A stretch of DNA of 15,353 bases, from contig JAEZDL010000224.1 of NCBI GenBank assembly GCA_023418095.1, positions 1 to 15,353 of the forward strand. Direction: 5' to 3'. Below are positions 1 through 7,574 of the stretch, in pieces. The position numbers were made by a program, and so were the translations under genes. Under the pieces are notes generated by a model. The model made no database searches and was not told the origin of the DNA. It worked only from the letters and a program-made list of their open reading frames with translations. This stretch comes from Bacteroidota bacterium (GTDB lineage: Bacteria; Bacteroidota; Bacteroidia; Flavobacteriales_F; PHOS-HE28). Every line of letters begins with the position of its first letter. Position 1 is the first letter of the stretch.

Positions 1-138
1 GTTCAGGATCAACCATTGATCCACCGTGACCGATGATCCTGCCGCGATCAGCCTGCGTTGCGCGAACTGCCTGTATGTCTTGATCACACGCTCGATCATA
101 TAGAACGGGACCTTCGCGATATCGTTCGTATCCGCCAT
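1..138 (-). CDS. MarR-family transcriptional regulator, N-terminus only (runs off the window start)
   Basis: Reading leftward from an ATG at 136-138 gives 46 codons, starting MADTNDIAKVPFYMIERVI and ending in VDQWLILN at the window edge. This is the first helix and the start of the winged-helix region of MarR-type dimeric repressors, where the sequence "S-x-T-x-x-Q-W-L-I-L" typically precedes the DNA-binding helices. MarR proteins usually repress efflux or stress genes and release DNA on ligand binding. The gene lies 76 bp downstream of an MFS exporter on the same strand, and a palindrome (150-174) covers its probable promoter, so autoregulation and control of the exporter are likely inferences. 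The DNA-recognition helix lies outside the window, so the family call rests on the N-terminus and context. Confidence 0.8.
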   Translation of the reverse strand, partial: MADTNDIAKVPFYMIERVIKTYRQFAQRRLIAAGSSVTVDQWLILN

Positions 139-146
139 TGACGGTA

Positions 147-154
147 CAATGATA
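147..154 (-). promoter_or_regulatory. Candidate -7 element of marR
   Basis: Read on the minus strand this is TATCATTG, one mismatch from TAnnTTTG. It ends 8 nt before the marR ATG and overlaps the palindrome at 150-174. No clear -33 TTTG sits at the usual distance. Confidence 0.35.
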
Positions 155-174
155 CATCAACTGTTGATATATCA
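150..174. promoter_or_regulatory. Palindromic operator candidate in front of marR
   Basis: The arms TGATACATCAA (150-160) and TTGATATATCA (164-174) are inverted repeats matching at 10 of 11 positions around a 3-base centre. The size and A/T-rich dyad shape suit a MarR dimer site. It overlaps a TATCATTG element (147-154 read on the minus strand) that resembles the Bacteroidota -7 box, so binding there would block marR transcription. The symmetry is seen directly; the role is inferred. Confidence 0.65.
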
Positions 175-214
175 TCAAACAGATCGCCGCAATTATTACA
201 CCTCTGAAAGCAAT

Positions 215-1450
215 CTATTTCGCCGTGAGCGGTCGTTCAGCTTCCCTCTTGAGCATGCCTTCAAGCCAATAGAGCATCGCCCATGCCACCAGCAACAACG
301 CAGTGAACAGCCACCATGTCCGATCGAAACCGATCGCTGCGATCAACTGCAACCCGGTGGTGTGGCCGATGATGTGCGAAACGCTCCAGATGATCGTGAG
401 CAGGGCCATGTACGCGCCAGGTTTTCCGCGATCCGATCGATCGTAGGCGAAACGATTGAAGAACGGGAAGTTCAGCATCTCGCCGAAGGTCATCAGCATC
501 ATCCCGATCCATAGGAAGGCAACGTTCGGGAACAACACAAGCACCGCGAAACTTCCAGCGATCAGCAGAACGCTCACCCGAAGGATCGCCATCAACCGGA
601 AGCCGCGCAATTCGCAATATTTCACCAGCGGCATTTCCAGCAGGAAGATGATGAGCCCGTTCGCGCCGAGCAGGATCCCGATGTATTCCTCGCTGAGCCC
701 ATGTACCTCGTTGTAGAACAGAGGCATCGAGCTGAAATATTGCAGGAACACGATCCCGATCAATGTGGTGATCAGCAACGAGAACAGGTAAGGCCGATCG
801 CGGTATGGTGATCCATTCGCAACGGATCGCGCCGATCCATCATCCTTGATCGCCTGTTTCCGCCGAAGCCCGATCATCAGGATCGCAGCGGCCGCCAGAC
901 ATGTTATGGCATCGATCCAGAACAAGCCCGAATAATTCCACGTAGCGATGATGAACCCACCGATCGCAGGACCAAGGCTGAATCCAAGGTTGATCGCCAG
1001 GCGGATCAGCGTCACTGCACGCGTACGGTTCTCAGGTTTCGCATAACTGCGCAGCGCCACGAACATCGCCGGCCGGAATGCGTCGCTCAGCACCATCAGC
1101 AGGAACACCCCGATGCCGAACGGCCAGAACCCGCGCAACTGGCCGAGGCCGATGAACGCCAACCCTGATGTGACAAGCGCTCCGACCATCACATCATAGA
1201 AACCGAGCTTATCGCTGAGCTTGCCACCGATCCACGAACCGATCACCGATCCGGCACCGAAACAGCTCATGATCCAGCCCACTTCCACGAGCGTAAGGCC
1301 CATGTCCTTCGTGAGGTAGAGCGATAGGAACGGCACCACCATGGTACCCGCACGGTTCACGAATGTGACCAGCGTGAGCAGCCACACCTCGCGGCTGAAA
1401 CCGGAGAACGAACTGATGTAGAAACGGTATGCCTGCGCGATCGCGTTCAC
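215..1450 (-). CDS. MFS transporter, multidrug-efflux type
   Basis: A 411-residue protein of about 12 predicted membrane helices, the usual major facilitator length. Loop 2-3 carries motif A (GGKLSDKLGFYDVM, residues 75-88). Helix 5 carries an antiporter-type motif C (LGFSLGPAIGG, residues 155-165), preceded by a basic segment with R147 and R150. A cytoplasmic loop near residues 196-215 separates the two six-helix halves. Together these point to a proton-coupled drug/H+ antiporter in the inner membrane; the substrate cannot be read. The start is GTG (1448-1450), the first candidate after a TACGTTCG element at 1455-1462; no Shine-Dalgarno is visible. The marR-type gene follows on the same strand, which supports an efflux role under local control. 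It is divergent from the T9SS cargo gene. Confidence 0.88.
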   Translation of the reverse strand: MNAIAQAYRFYISSFSGFSREVWLLTLVTFVNRAGTMVVPFLSLYLTKDMGLTLVEVGWIMSCFGAGSVIGSWIGGKLSDKLGFYDVMVGALVTSGLAFIGLGQLRGFWPFGIGVFLLMVLSDAFRPAMFVALRSYAKPENRTRAVTLIRLAINLGFSLGPAIGGFIIATWNYSGLFWIDAITCLAAAAILMIGLRRKQAIKDDGSARSVANGSPYRDRPYLFSLLITTLIGIVFLQYFSSMPLFYNEVHGLSEEYIGILLGANGLIIFLLEMPLVKYCELRGFRLMAILRVSVLLIAGSFAVLVLFPNVAFLWIGMMLMTFGEMLNFPFFNRFAYDRSDRGKPGAYMALLTIIWSVSHIIGHTTGLQLIAAIGFDRTWWLFTALLLVAWAMLYWLEGMLKREAERPLTAK

Positions 1451-1454
1451 GGCG

Positions 1455-1462
1455 CGAACGTA
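1455..1462 (-). promoter_or_regulatory. Candidate -7 element of the MFS gene
   Basis: On the minus strand the sequence is TACGTTCG, matching TAnnTTCG, and it ends only 4 nt before the GTG start. The spacing would place the transcription start at or very near the start codon. No good -33 box is seen. Confidence 0.4.
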
Positions 1463-1582
1463 GTGCGATCACTTCCAATACTGGTGGAAGCTCCGATCCA
1501 TGTTACAGCTCATCCCATCGTTTGTTCGGAAATAGATCCCGCTGCCCGGAATTTTCCTATTTGAAATTTTCCATGCCGGCGA

Positions 1583-1614
1583 TCATTCAACCGATGCCGT
1601 ATTTCATTCAACCG
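1583..1614 (+). repeat. Two direct copies of TCATTCAACCG, 21 bp apart
   Basis: The 11-mer TCATTCAACCG occurs at 1583-1593 and again at 1604-1614. The 21-bp period is two helical turns, so both copies face the same side of the DNA. They lie in the 172-bp divergent spacer, 66 bp before the chosen start of the T9SS cargo gene, and could be paired regulator sites. Only the repeat itself is seen. Confidence 0.6.
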
Positions 1615-1679
1615 TAACCTGCATGGGCCTATCACCTGCGAGATCTATTTGTTCACCTTCGGCATCATATCGATCCATC

Positions 1680-4600
1680 ATGACAATGAACAAATACGTT
1701 TTTCAATTTCATTTCAGAACATGGATCCATTCGCTTGATCGATCGGGATCGCTTGTGTTCGCATCGATGCTTTCAACGGCGCTCCTGGGCCAGACGATAA
1801 CGGCTGAACCACGGTGGATCAGTTATCACGGAGGCATTGAGGATGACCAGGTCTGTAGCATGGCCACCGACGAGTTCGGTCATGTGTACATTACGGGCCG
1901 CACCACCGCTGGCATACTTCTCGGCAACGATACCACGGATCAAAGCGGGCTTACGCATCAGGCTGAATTCGGTGGTGGTGGTTCCGATGCGTTCCTTGCC
2001 AAGATCGCACCGCACGGATCGGTCCTTTGGTGTACCTACTTCGGAGGTGCGGGAGAAGACGCCGCCGTGCAAGTGGTGATCACAGGTATGGATGGCGTCT
2101 TCATCATCGGGAACACCACATCGCCGGAAGCGATCGCCACCGATACGCTCTCCTATCAGAACACGATCGGCGGTGGCAGCGACATATTCATCGCACGGTT
2201 CACAGATTTCGGACTGCTCACTGGCGCCACCTATTTCGGTGGGATCGGCGATGAGTTCGCTGCAGGCGGGGCCCTCGATGTGCATGGCCGCCTGCTAGTC
2301 GTAGGAAGCAGTTCCGGATCGGAGACCTTCTCCGGGATCACTCCTGTTCAACCTTATTCCGGAGGCATCGATGGATTGTTGCTCACATTCCAAGGCACCG
2401 ATTCGTTGGTGGCCGGCACATTCGTCGGTGGCGAAGGCGATGATCCGCTGATCGGGATCGCCTATGGCGACAGCACAGGCGCAGTGATCGCAGGCAACAC
2501 CACAAGTTCCACCGGGATCGCGATCGCGGGAGCGATCACACCTTCCGCTCAAGGAGGTACCGATGGCTATCTTCTCAAGTTGGACACGCTGCTGGCGGTC
2601 GTGAGCGGAACCTATTTCGGCGGCGTTGAAGATGACAGGATCCTCACGATCGCGCGCGCCGGACAGGACCATGTGATCGGTGGGATCAGTTATTCCGATT
2701 CCTTATACACGGACAGTCTTTCGCATCAACCATTCAACGGCGGGGCTGGCGACGGCTTCATCGCATTCATCGACAGCCTGCTCCAGATCCCACGATGCAC
2801 TTTCGTGGGAGATACTGGCCAGGACCGGGTATCGGCACTAACGATCGATAAGCTGGGCAGGGCTTATGCAAGCGGGATCACGGGCTCTGCACAGGGTATC
2901 TCGACCGCGACAGGGCAAGGAAGCGAGCTCGCCGGCCAGGCCGATGGTTTCCTGATCTGTTTCGCTGGGGATCGAACGTTCTCGTGGTCGCGTTATCTCG
3001 GCGCGATGGGTGAAGACGAAGCACTTGCATTGACGATCGCAGGACACACTTCACTTTTCATCGGCGGCCGCACCAACTCCGTGGAAGACCTGGTGGTGCT
3101 GGGCCATCAAATGGATCATGGCGGAGGTGAATGGGATGGATTCTCCGCCCGGCTGGATCAGGCGATCTCCACCGAATGCACCGGGATCTGCACAGGCACC
3201 AGTACCGGTTATGGCAATTGCACGGGTGTTACACCACCGCTGGACCAGTTCGATGTGTGCCTTGGTGACAGCATCACCTTCATCGTATATGGTGGCGCGC
3301 TGGGCATGCAGGCGGAATGGATGTGGTATGCTGACGGCTGCGGCATACCTGAACAATTCCTTACTTCCGGCGACACGATCACCATAGCTCCGACAAGTTC
3401 TTTCATCCTTTCGGTGCGCGCCGAAAGTCTGCATGGCGTCACTTCTTGTCGTTCCCTTCCGATCATCGTGCATACGTTCCCCGATCCGATCGTGAACGTG
3501 GACGATACGGTCTGCGCTGGATCGGAACTCCAGCTTGAAGGATCGGGTGCTGAACAATTCGCCTGGTCGCTCGGAGATACCATCCTTGCAGGTCCCACGG
3601 TCCTCGCCACTGCTCCGCTGGCCGCAGGTGAACTGTTGGTGGAGGTAACCGCGACGAACGGTCCTTCCTGCTCGGTGATGATCGATGTGCCGATCGAAGT
3701 GTTACCACTGCCTGAAGCCGCATGGATCGTGACCGATATCACCTGCAACGGTGGCGCTGATGGATCCATCACGCTGGATACCGTGATCACTCCCGATCTA
3801 ACGATCACCTGGTACCAGCCCGGGTTCGAAGGCAACACGTTGCTGGACCTTCAAGCCGGATCGTACAGTTGCACGGTCATGGGATCGAACGGATGCACGC
3901 GCATCGATTCACTCGTGATCGAAATGCCACCTCCATTGATCGATAGCGTGGCCACCATGGATGCGGCCTGCGGTACTGCGTCGGGTTCAGCGCAGCTCTT
4001 CAGCCTAAGCAATACGCCTGGGCTTGCGTTCGATTGGGGCGATGGGCCTGGTTCGATCACGTCGATCCAGGATCTGCTTCCTGGAAATTATTCCGTGCTG
4101 GCTTCCGACAGTTCCGGTTGCATTCAGCAGATGGACTTTTCGATCGCTTCGATCGGCCTTATCGACGTGCAGATCGATGCTGATACGATCCTCGCGATCG
4201 ATGGATCGGCGATCCTCCAATCTTCGACGGTTCCTTACGATAGCACAGCGACATTCCTCTGGTCGCCTGCGACCGGCCTCGATGATCCATCGGCCTCCAT
4301 CACGGATTGTTCGATCACGGAGCCGATCACGTACGTGGTGCAGGCGATCTCTTCAGCAGGTTGCATCGCTACCGATACGGTGGTGGTGATACCATTGTAC
4401 GTTCCCGACCCGATCATCACCGCCCCATGCGGCGAAGCTTTCCTTCCTGATATTTTCTCGCCGAACAGCGATGGGCTCAACGATAGGCTATGCCTGCTCG
4501 GCGGTTGCTTCACGAGCATCGATCTCAACATTTGCGATCGTTGGGGAAAGCGCATATTCTCGAGCGATGCCGATGATCTCTGCTGGGATGGAACGCTTGC

Positions 4601-4703
4601 AGGCACCTTGCTACCCGCGGGCTCTTACGCTTTCACGTTATATGCAGAACGAACGGGAGGCGATATCATCGAGCGGACCGGGACCATCACATTGAAGCGA
4701 TGA
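1680..4703 (+). CDS. Secreted T9SS cargo protein: SBBP beta-propeller, Ig/SprB-like modules, CHU_C sorting domain
   Basis: From the ATG at 1680 the protein has 1007 residues. An open frame reaches back to 1623, but its first 19 residues do not look like a signal peptide. From MTMNKYVF there is a basic start, a hydrophobic stretch (SLVFASMLSTALLG, about residues 24-37) and a likely cleavage site near TITA. Residues 48-490 hold seven blade-like repeats of about 64 residues, with turn motifs such as YHGGIEDD, YFGGAGED, YFGGIGDE, VGGEGDD, YFGGVEDD, VGDTGQD and LGAMGED, the SBBP pattern. A Cys-rich linker (500-555), Ig/PKD-like segments and a SprB-type module (ITCNGGADGSITL, about 687) follow. The last ~90 residues (FLPDIFSPNSDGLNDRL, then DRWGKRIF and WDGT) are the gliding-motility-associated C-terminal domain, a type B T9SS signal. 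The stop overlaps the next gene by 4 bases. The ligand or function of the exported protein is unknown. Confidence 0.9.
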   Translation: MTMNKYVFQFHFRTWIHSLDRSGSLVFASMLSTALLGQTITAEPRWISYHGGIEDDQVCSMATDEFGHVYITGRTTAGILLGNDTTDQSGLTHQAEFGGGGSDAFLAKIAPHGSVLWCTYFGGAGEDAAVQVVITGMDGVFIIGNTTSPEAIATDTLSYQNTIGGGSDIFIARFTDFGLLTGATYFGGIGDEFAAGGALDVHGRLLVVGSSSGSETFSGITPVQPYSGGIDGLLLTFQGTDSLVAGTFVGGEGDDPLIGIAYGDSTGAVIAGNTTSSTGIAIAGAITPSAQGGTDGYLLKLDTLLAVVSGTYFGGVEDDRILTIARAGQDHVIGGISYSDSLYTDSLSHQPFNGGAGDGFIAFIDSLLQIPRCTFVGDTGQDRVSALTIDKLGRAYASGITGSAQGISTATGQGSELAGQADGFLICFAGDRTFSWSRYLGAMGEDEALALTIAGHTSLFIGGRTNSVEDLVVLGHQMDHGGGEWDGFSARLDQAISTECTGICTGTSTGYGNCTGVTPPLDQFDVCLGDSITFIVYGGALGMQAEWMWYADGCGIPEQFLTSGDTITIAPTSSFILSVRAESLHGVTSCRSLPIIVHTFPDPIVNVDDTVCAGSELQLEGSGAEQFAWSLGDTILAGPTVLATAPLAAGELLVEVTATNGPSCSVMIDVPIEVLPLPEAAWIVTDITCNGGADGSITLDTVITPDLTITWYQPGFEGNTLLDLQAGSYSCTVMGSNGCTRIDSLVIEMPPPLIDSVATMDAACGTASGSAQLFSLSNTPGLAFDWGDGPGSITSIQDLLPGNYSVLASDSSGCIQQMDFSIASIGLIDVQIDADTILAIDGSAILQSSTVPYDSTATFLWSPATGLDDPSASITDCSITEPITYVVQAISSAGCIATDTVVVIPLYVPDPIITAPCGEAFLPDIFSPNSDGLNDRLCLLGGCFTSIDLNICDRWGKRIFSSDADDLCWDGTLAGTLLPAGSYAFTLYAERTGGDIIERTGTITLKR

Positions 4704-5707
4704 GGGCAGCCCTGCATATGATCGTGTTCATCGGCCTTGCCGGGGCGTTGCAGGCGCAGGATGCTGACCTACTCTTTGCCGGCAGATCCACCCTGCTGCT
4801 CGATCCTTCGCGTGCCGGTTTCCAGCCGGGCATCGGTGCAACGTTGATCCACCAGGACCATTGGTTGCAGATGCCCGATGGATGGCGCACCGATCTGCTC
4901 GCTGTGGAATGGTGCGGCCGCAACAGCAGGAAACAGGTGGATTCATGGTTCGGCCTCGGCATCATGGCGGCACGTGATCGTCACGGGAACGTGGGCAGCC
5001 GTTTCTCAACTGCAGGATTGATGCCCGCCATGCACCTGCGATCAGGGCACCGATCGTTCCTTTCCGCAGGTCTCGAAGTACGTTGGGTGAATGACCTCAT
5101 TGGCGATGGTTCGGGCGCATGGGCGAGCCAGTACGATGGATCGAGATACGATGCCTCCATCATATCCGGCGAAGCATGGAACACCGATGCACAGACTTGG
5201 ATCGAGGCCAGGGCCGGGCTTTCATGGACCTTGAAACAAAATGCCGAAAGCCGCTTACGGCGCGAGCGCGATGTTCTCGTGATCGGCATCGCCGCCGATC
5301 ACCTGGGACAGATACTCCTTGATGACAGCAGTGCGCCAACGTCCCCCGTTCCCATGCGTTTCACCGCGTACGCGCTCGGCGAAGCACCGCACGAGATCTG
5401 GGACAATGGATTCTTCGCGGGTGAATTGATCGGTCATTTGCAAGGCCCCTTCCACAGTGCGAGGTTCAACATTTACGCCGGCAAACATCTGTGGAACACC
5501 TCACAGGAACAAGGTGGACCAATGCCGATCGGTTTCAAGGTCGGCCTGGGCTACAGATACCAGGATGCCCTGCTCGTGAACGCAGCGATCGATATCGGCA
5601 ACCTCACTTTCGGCCTGGGTTATGGTTGGGCCGTGATCAACCGGAACACAATGGCCGCCGGCCGCCGAAGCTTCGAGATGATGGTGCAATTCCGCACCGG
5701 ATCATGA
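4700..5707 (+). CDS. PorP/SprF-family outer-membrane protein
   Basis: A 335-residue protein with a cleavable signal peptide (MRAALHMIVFIGLAGALQA, then QDAD) and alternating beta-strand character throughout, ending in an aromatic strand (FEMMVQFRTGS). The early segment LDPSRAGFQPGIGATLIHQDHW matches the start of the family, where a "NPA(L/F)AG" motif precedes the first barrel strand; here it reads DPSRAG. Family members form a barrel of about 14 strands. In Flavobacterium johnsoniae SprF is needed for surface display of SprB, and such genes commonly sit directly after CHU_C cargo genes. The ATGA overlap at 4700-4703 implies translational coupling to the upstream cargo, so this protein probably anchors or helps export that partner. 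The family call is firm from context and architecture; the specific partnership is inferred. Confidence 0.87.
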   Translation: MRAALHMIVFIGLAGALQAQDADLLFAGRSTLLLDPSRAGFQPGIGATLIHQDHWLQMPDGWRTDLLAVEWCGRNSRKQVDSWFGLGIMAARDRHGNVGSRFSTAGLMPAMHLRSGHRSFLSAGLEVRWVNDLIGDGSGAWASQYDGSRYDASIISGEAWNTDAQTWIEARAGLSWTLKQNAESRLRRERDVLVIGIAADHLGQILLDDSSAPTSPVPMRFTAYALGEAPHEIWDNGFFAGELIGHLQGPFHSARFNIYAGKHLWNTSQEQGGPMPIGFKVGLGYRYQDALLVNAAIDIGNLTFGLGYGWAVINRNTMAAGRRSFEMMVQFRTGS

Positions 5708-5776
5708 AGGATCAATGGCAGCGATCGATCTGATGATCGTGGTGCGCGAAGCCGATCCAGGCATACGATCACCGTG

Positions 5777-5940
5777 TTTTGGGCGTGCCCCCGCCATTCC
5801 TTCACTGCGGGCGCGCCCGCCGAAGCTTCTGTGAAGGCGGGGTCAGGCTCCCCGTAGTACTGCGGGGCGCTGCAAGTCCGCGATCGCTACGCCTGCGGCA
5901 TGGCTCTCCTGCGGGCTTTCCGCTCCTATCCTTCACGCAC
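5777..5940 (+). repeat. Dispersed modular intergenic repeat, copy 1
   Basis: Modules in order: TTTTGGGCGTGCCCC (5777-5791); an imperfect palindromic block with CGCCCGCCGAAGCTT and GTGAAGGCGGGGTC; a hairpin with arms CCCCGTAGT (5850-5858) and ACTGCGGGG (5859-5867); CAAGTCCGCG (5873-5882); GGGCTTTCC (5913-5921); and CCTTCACGCAC at the end. The same modules recur in the same order at 6004-6129, 10249-10412 and 13711-13811. Confidence 0.75.
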
Positions 5941-6003
5941 ATCCGTGATACGCATTCCAAGAAGTACGGATCGGGCCTGAATGATCTTGCGCAGCTTGTA
6001 CAT

Positions 6004-6129
6004 GGTTGCGTAAGTGGCGCAGCTGGAAAGCCCGCAAGCCCACACCGAAAGAAGTTGCGAAGCGAACGGCATGTATTTGGCGCGGACTTGCAAGCGCAGC
6101 CGCGACCTGACAGGAATTCGCCCAAAAAA
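6004..6129 (-). repeat. Dispersed modular intergenic repeat, copy 2
   Basis: Read on the minus strand it begins TTTTTTGGGCGAATTCC right after the symporter stop codon. It continues with CAGGTCGCGG, TTGCAAGTCCGCG (CAAGTCC at 6084-6090) and GGGCTTTCC (6025-6033), and ends near ACTTACGC. It lacks the palindromic block and hairpin of copy 1, so it looks like a shorter or decayed version. Confidence 0.7.
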
Positions 6130-6134
6130 CGATC

Positions 6135-7574
6135 CTACTTGTCCAGATCCACCATCTCCGGATCGGGCATCGGGCGGAAAAGCTCTTCACCCTGGCCATG
6201 CGCAACAACGCTGCAGACGGCGGCATCGCCAGTTACGTTCACCACGGTGCGGCACATGTCCAGGATACGATCCACCGGGAAGATCACGGCGATCCAGGCG
6301 GGATCAAGACCCACCGATGTGAGCACCACGATCAACATGATCAGTCCGGCACTGGGCACCGCTGCCGATCCGATACTGGCGAGCGTCGCCGTGAGAACGA
6401 TCGTCAATTGCTGCATGAAGGTGAGATCGACCATGTGGAATTGCGCGAGGAACACCACGGCGACTGCCTGGTACAGGCTCGTTCCATCCATGTTCACCGT
6501 GGCACCGATCGGAAGCACGAAGCTTGCCGTGCTCTTGCTTACACCGATGCGGTCCTCGACACACTTGATCGTTGCTGGAAGTGTGGCGGCACTGCTACTG
6601 GTGCTGAAGGCGAGCAATTGCGCCGGACTGATCGCACGCTGGAATTTCCTGAAGATCGGCTTCCGCAGGAAAAGGCTGAGCATGCCTGGATAGATCACAA
6701 GGATTATGATCAGCAGACCAAGAAGCACTGTGAGGCTGTAACCGATCAGCGCCTTGAAGATGCCGAGCACCGCAGAGGGATCATCGCCGGCCATGCGTGC
6801 GATCACGCCGGCCATCAATGCGAATACGAAGAAGGGTGCGGCCCGCATCACCACTTCCACCATCTTCATGAAAGCCTCGTTGGCACCGTTTACGAAAGCG
6901 ATCACCGGATCGGAGAAACGTGGTTCCACCATCAGCAGCATTATGCCGAAGAATACCCCGAAGAAGATGATCTGCAGCATGTCGCTCGTCTGGAGCGAAG
7001 TGAAGATATTGGTCGGCACGATGTCCACCAGGAATTGCAGAGGCCCGCGAGATCTGGCCTTTTCGGCGGTCTGCACAGCGGTCTGGACCCATTCATCCTT
7101 CTCGGTGCTGCGTGCGGTGCGCACTTCGGTCACGAGCGCGGCGTTCGCTGGATCGCACATCAGGCACTGGCCATCCACCGGCCGCTCCACACTGGTCGTT
7201 TCGGTTACCCACAGCTCATAATTGATGCGGTTGCGCAGGCGCAGATCTGAATCGGTGGTGTTGCCCGGTTTGAAGATGTTCACCACCAGAAGACCAAGGC
7301 TTACCGCGACCACCGTGGTGAACATGTACAACGCGAGTGTCCGTATGCCCAGCCGCCCCAACTTGGAAACATCGCTCATGCCGGCGACGCCCGCGATGAT
7401 CGAAAAAAGCACCAACGGTACGGCGATCATTTTCAACAGGCCGATGAAAATGTCGCCGAACGGCGCGATCCAATCGCGCGTGAACTCTCCCCAACCGAGC
7501 GATGCGGCGATCACGGCATACAGCACACCAGCGGCCAGGCCGATGAGGATCTTTACGTGAAGCGGAAGTTTCAT
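6135..7574 (-). CDS. Dicarboxylate/amino acid:cation symporter (DAACS/SDF family)
   Basis: A 479-residue inner-membrane protein of the GltPh/DctA fold that takes up acidic amino acids or C4-dicarboxylates with Na+ or H+. Signatures are the HP1 serine motif STSSSAATLP (residues 325-333), NMDGT in TM7 (361-365), and TM8 VDRILDMCRTVVNVTGD (434-450). In TM8, D439, R442, T443 and N446 correspond to the GltPh residues D394, R397, T398 and N401; the arginine favours a side-chain carboxylate on the substrate. Between TM3 and TM4 there is a long hydrophilic segment (about 104-178) where GltPh has about 20 residues, including CLMC at 137-140. The ATG directly follows the aroC TAG, so the two are co-transcribed. 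Substrate preference is inferred. Confidence 0.93.
   Translation of the reverse strand: MKLPLHVKILIGLAAGVLYAVIAASLGWGEFTRDWIAPFGDIFIGLLKMIAVPLVLFSIIAGVAGMSDVSKLGRLGIRTLALYMFTTVVAVSLGLLVVNIFKPGNTTDSDLRLRNRINYELWVTETTSVERPVDGQCLMCDPANAALVTEVRTARSTEKDEWVQTAVQTAEKARSRGPLQFLVDIVPTNIFTSLQTSDMLQIIFFGVFFGIMLLMVEPRFSDPVIAFVNGANEAFMKMVEVVMRAAPFFVFALMAGVIARMAGDDPSAVLGIFKALIGYSLTVLLGLLIIILVIYPGMLSLFLRKPIFRKFQRAISPAQLLAFSTSSSAATLPATIKCVEDRIGVSKSTASFVLPIGATVNMDGTSLYQAVAVVFLAQFHMVDLTFMQQLTIVLTATLASIGSAAVPSAGLIMLIVVLTSVGLDPAWIAVIFPVDRILDMCRTVVNVTGDAAVCSVVAHGQGEELFRPMPDPEMVDLDK

Larger units (their letters stand above)
5708..6134. other. Convergent spacer of 427 bp holding two inverted repeat copies
   Basis: No coding capacity that I accept. 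After about 70 bases of unremarkable sequence, a plus-orientation copy of a dispersed repeat occupies 5777-5940. After a 63-base gap, a minus-orientation copy occupies 6004-6129. Each copy starts with a T-run and GGGCG just after the neighbouring gene's 3' end, so the pair lies tail to tail between convergent genes. Confidence 0.7.

Noticed and set aside
149..514. 121-codon plus-strand frame
   Set aside because: Antisense to the MFS gene and marR promoter; composition is Arg/Gln/Pro-rich without any family signal.
6119..6129. Rho-independent terminator after the symporter
   Set aside because: There is a T6 run, but no stem immediately upstream of it; it is better explained as the start of repeat copy 2.
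5779..6693. 304-codon plus-strand frame
   Set aside because: Runs through the two intergenic repeat copies and then antisense to the symporter; no domain pattern, Ser/Arg-rich as expected of a shadow frame.
6198..7250. 350-codon plus-strand frame rich in His, Asp and Glu
   Set aside because: Exactly antisense to the clearly conserved symporter; the His-rich look comes from reading membrane-protein codons in reverse.
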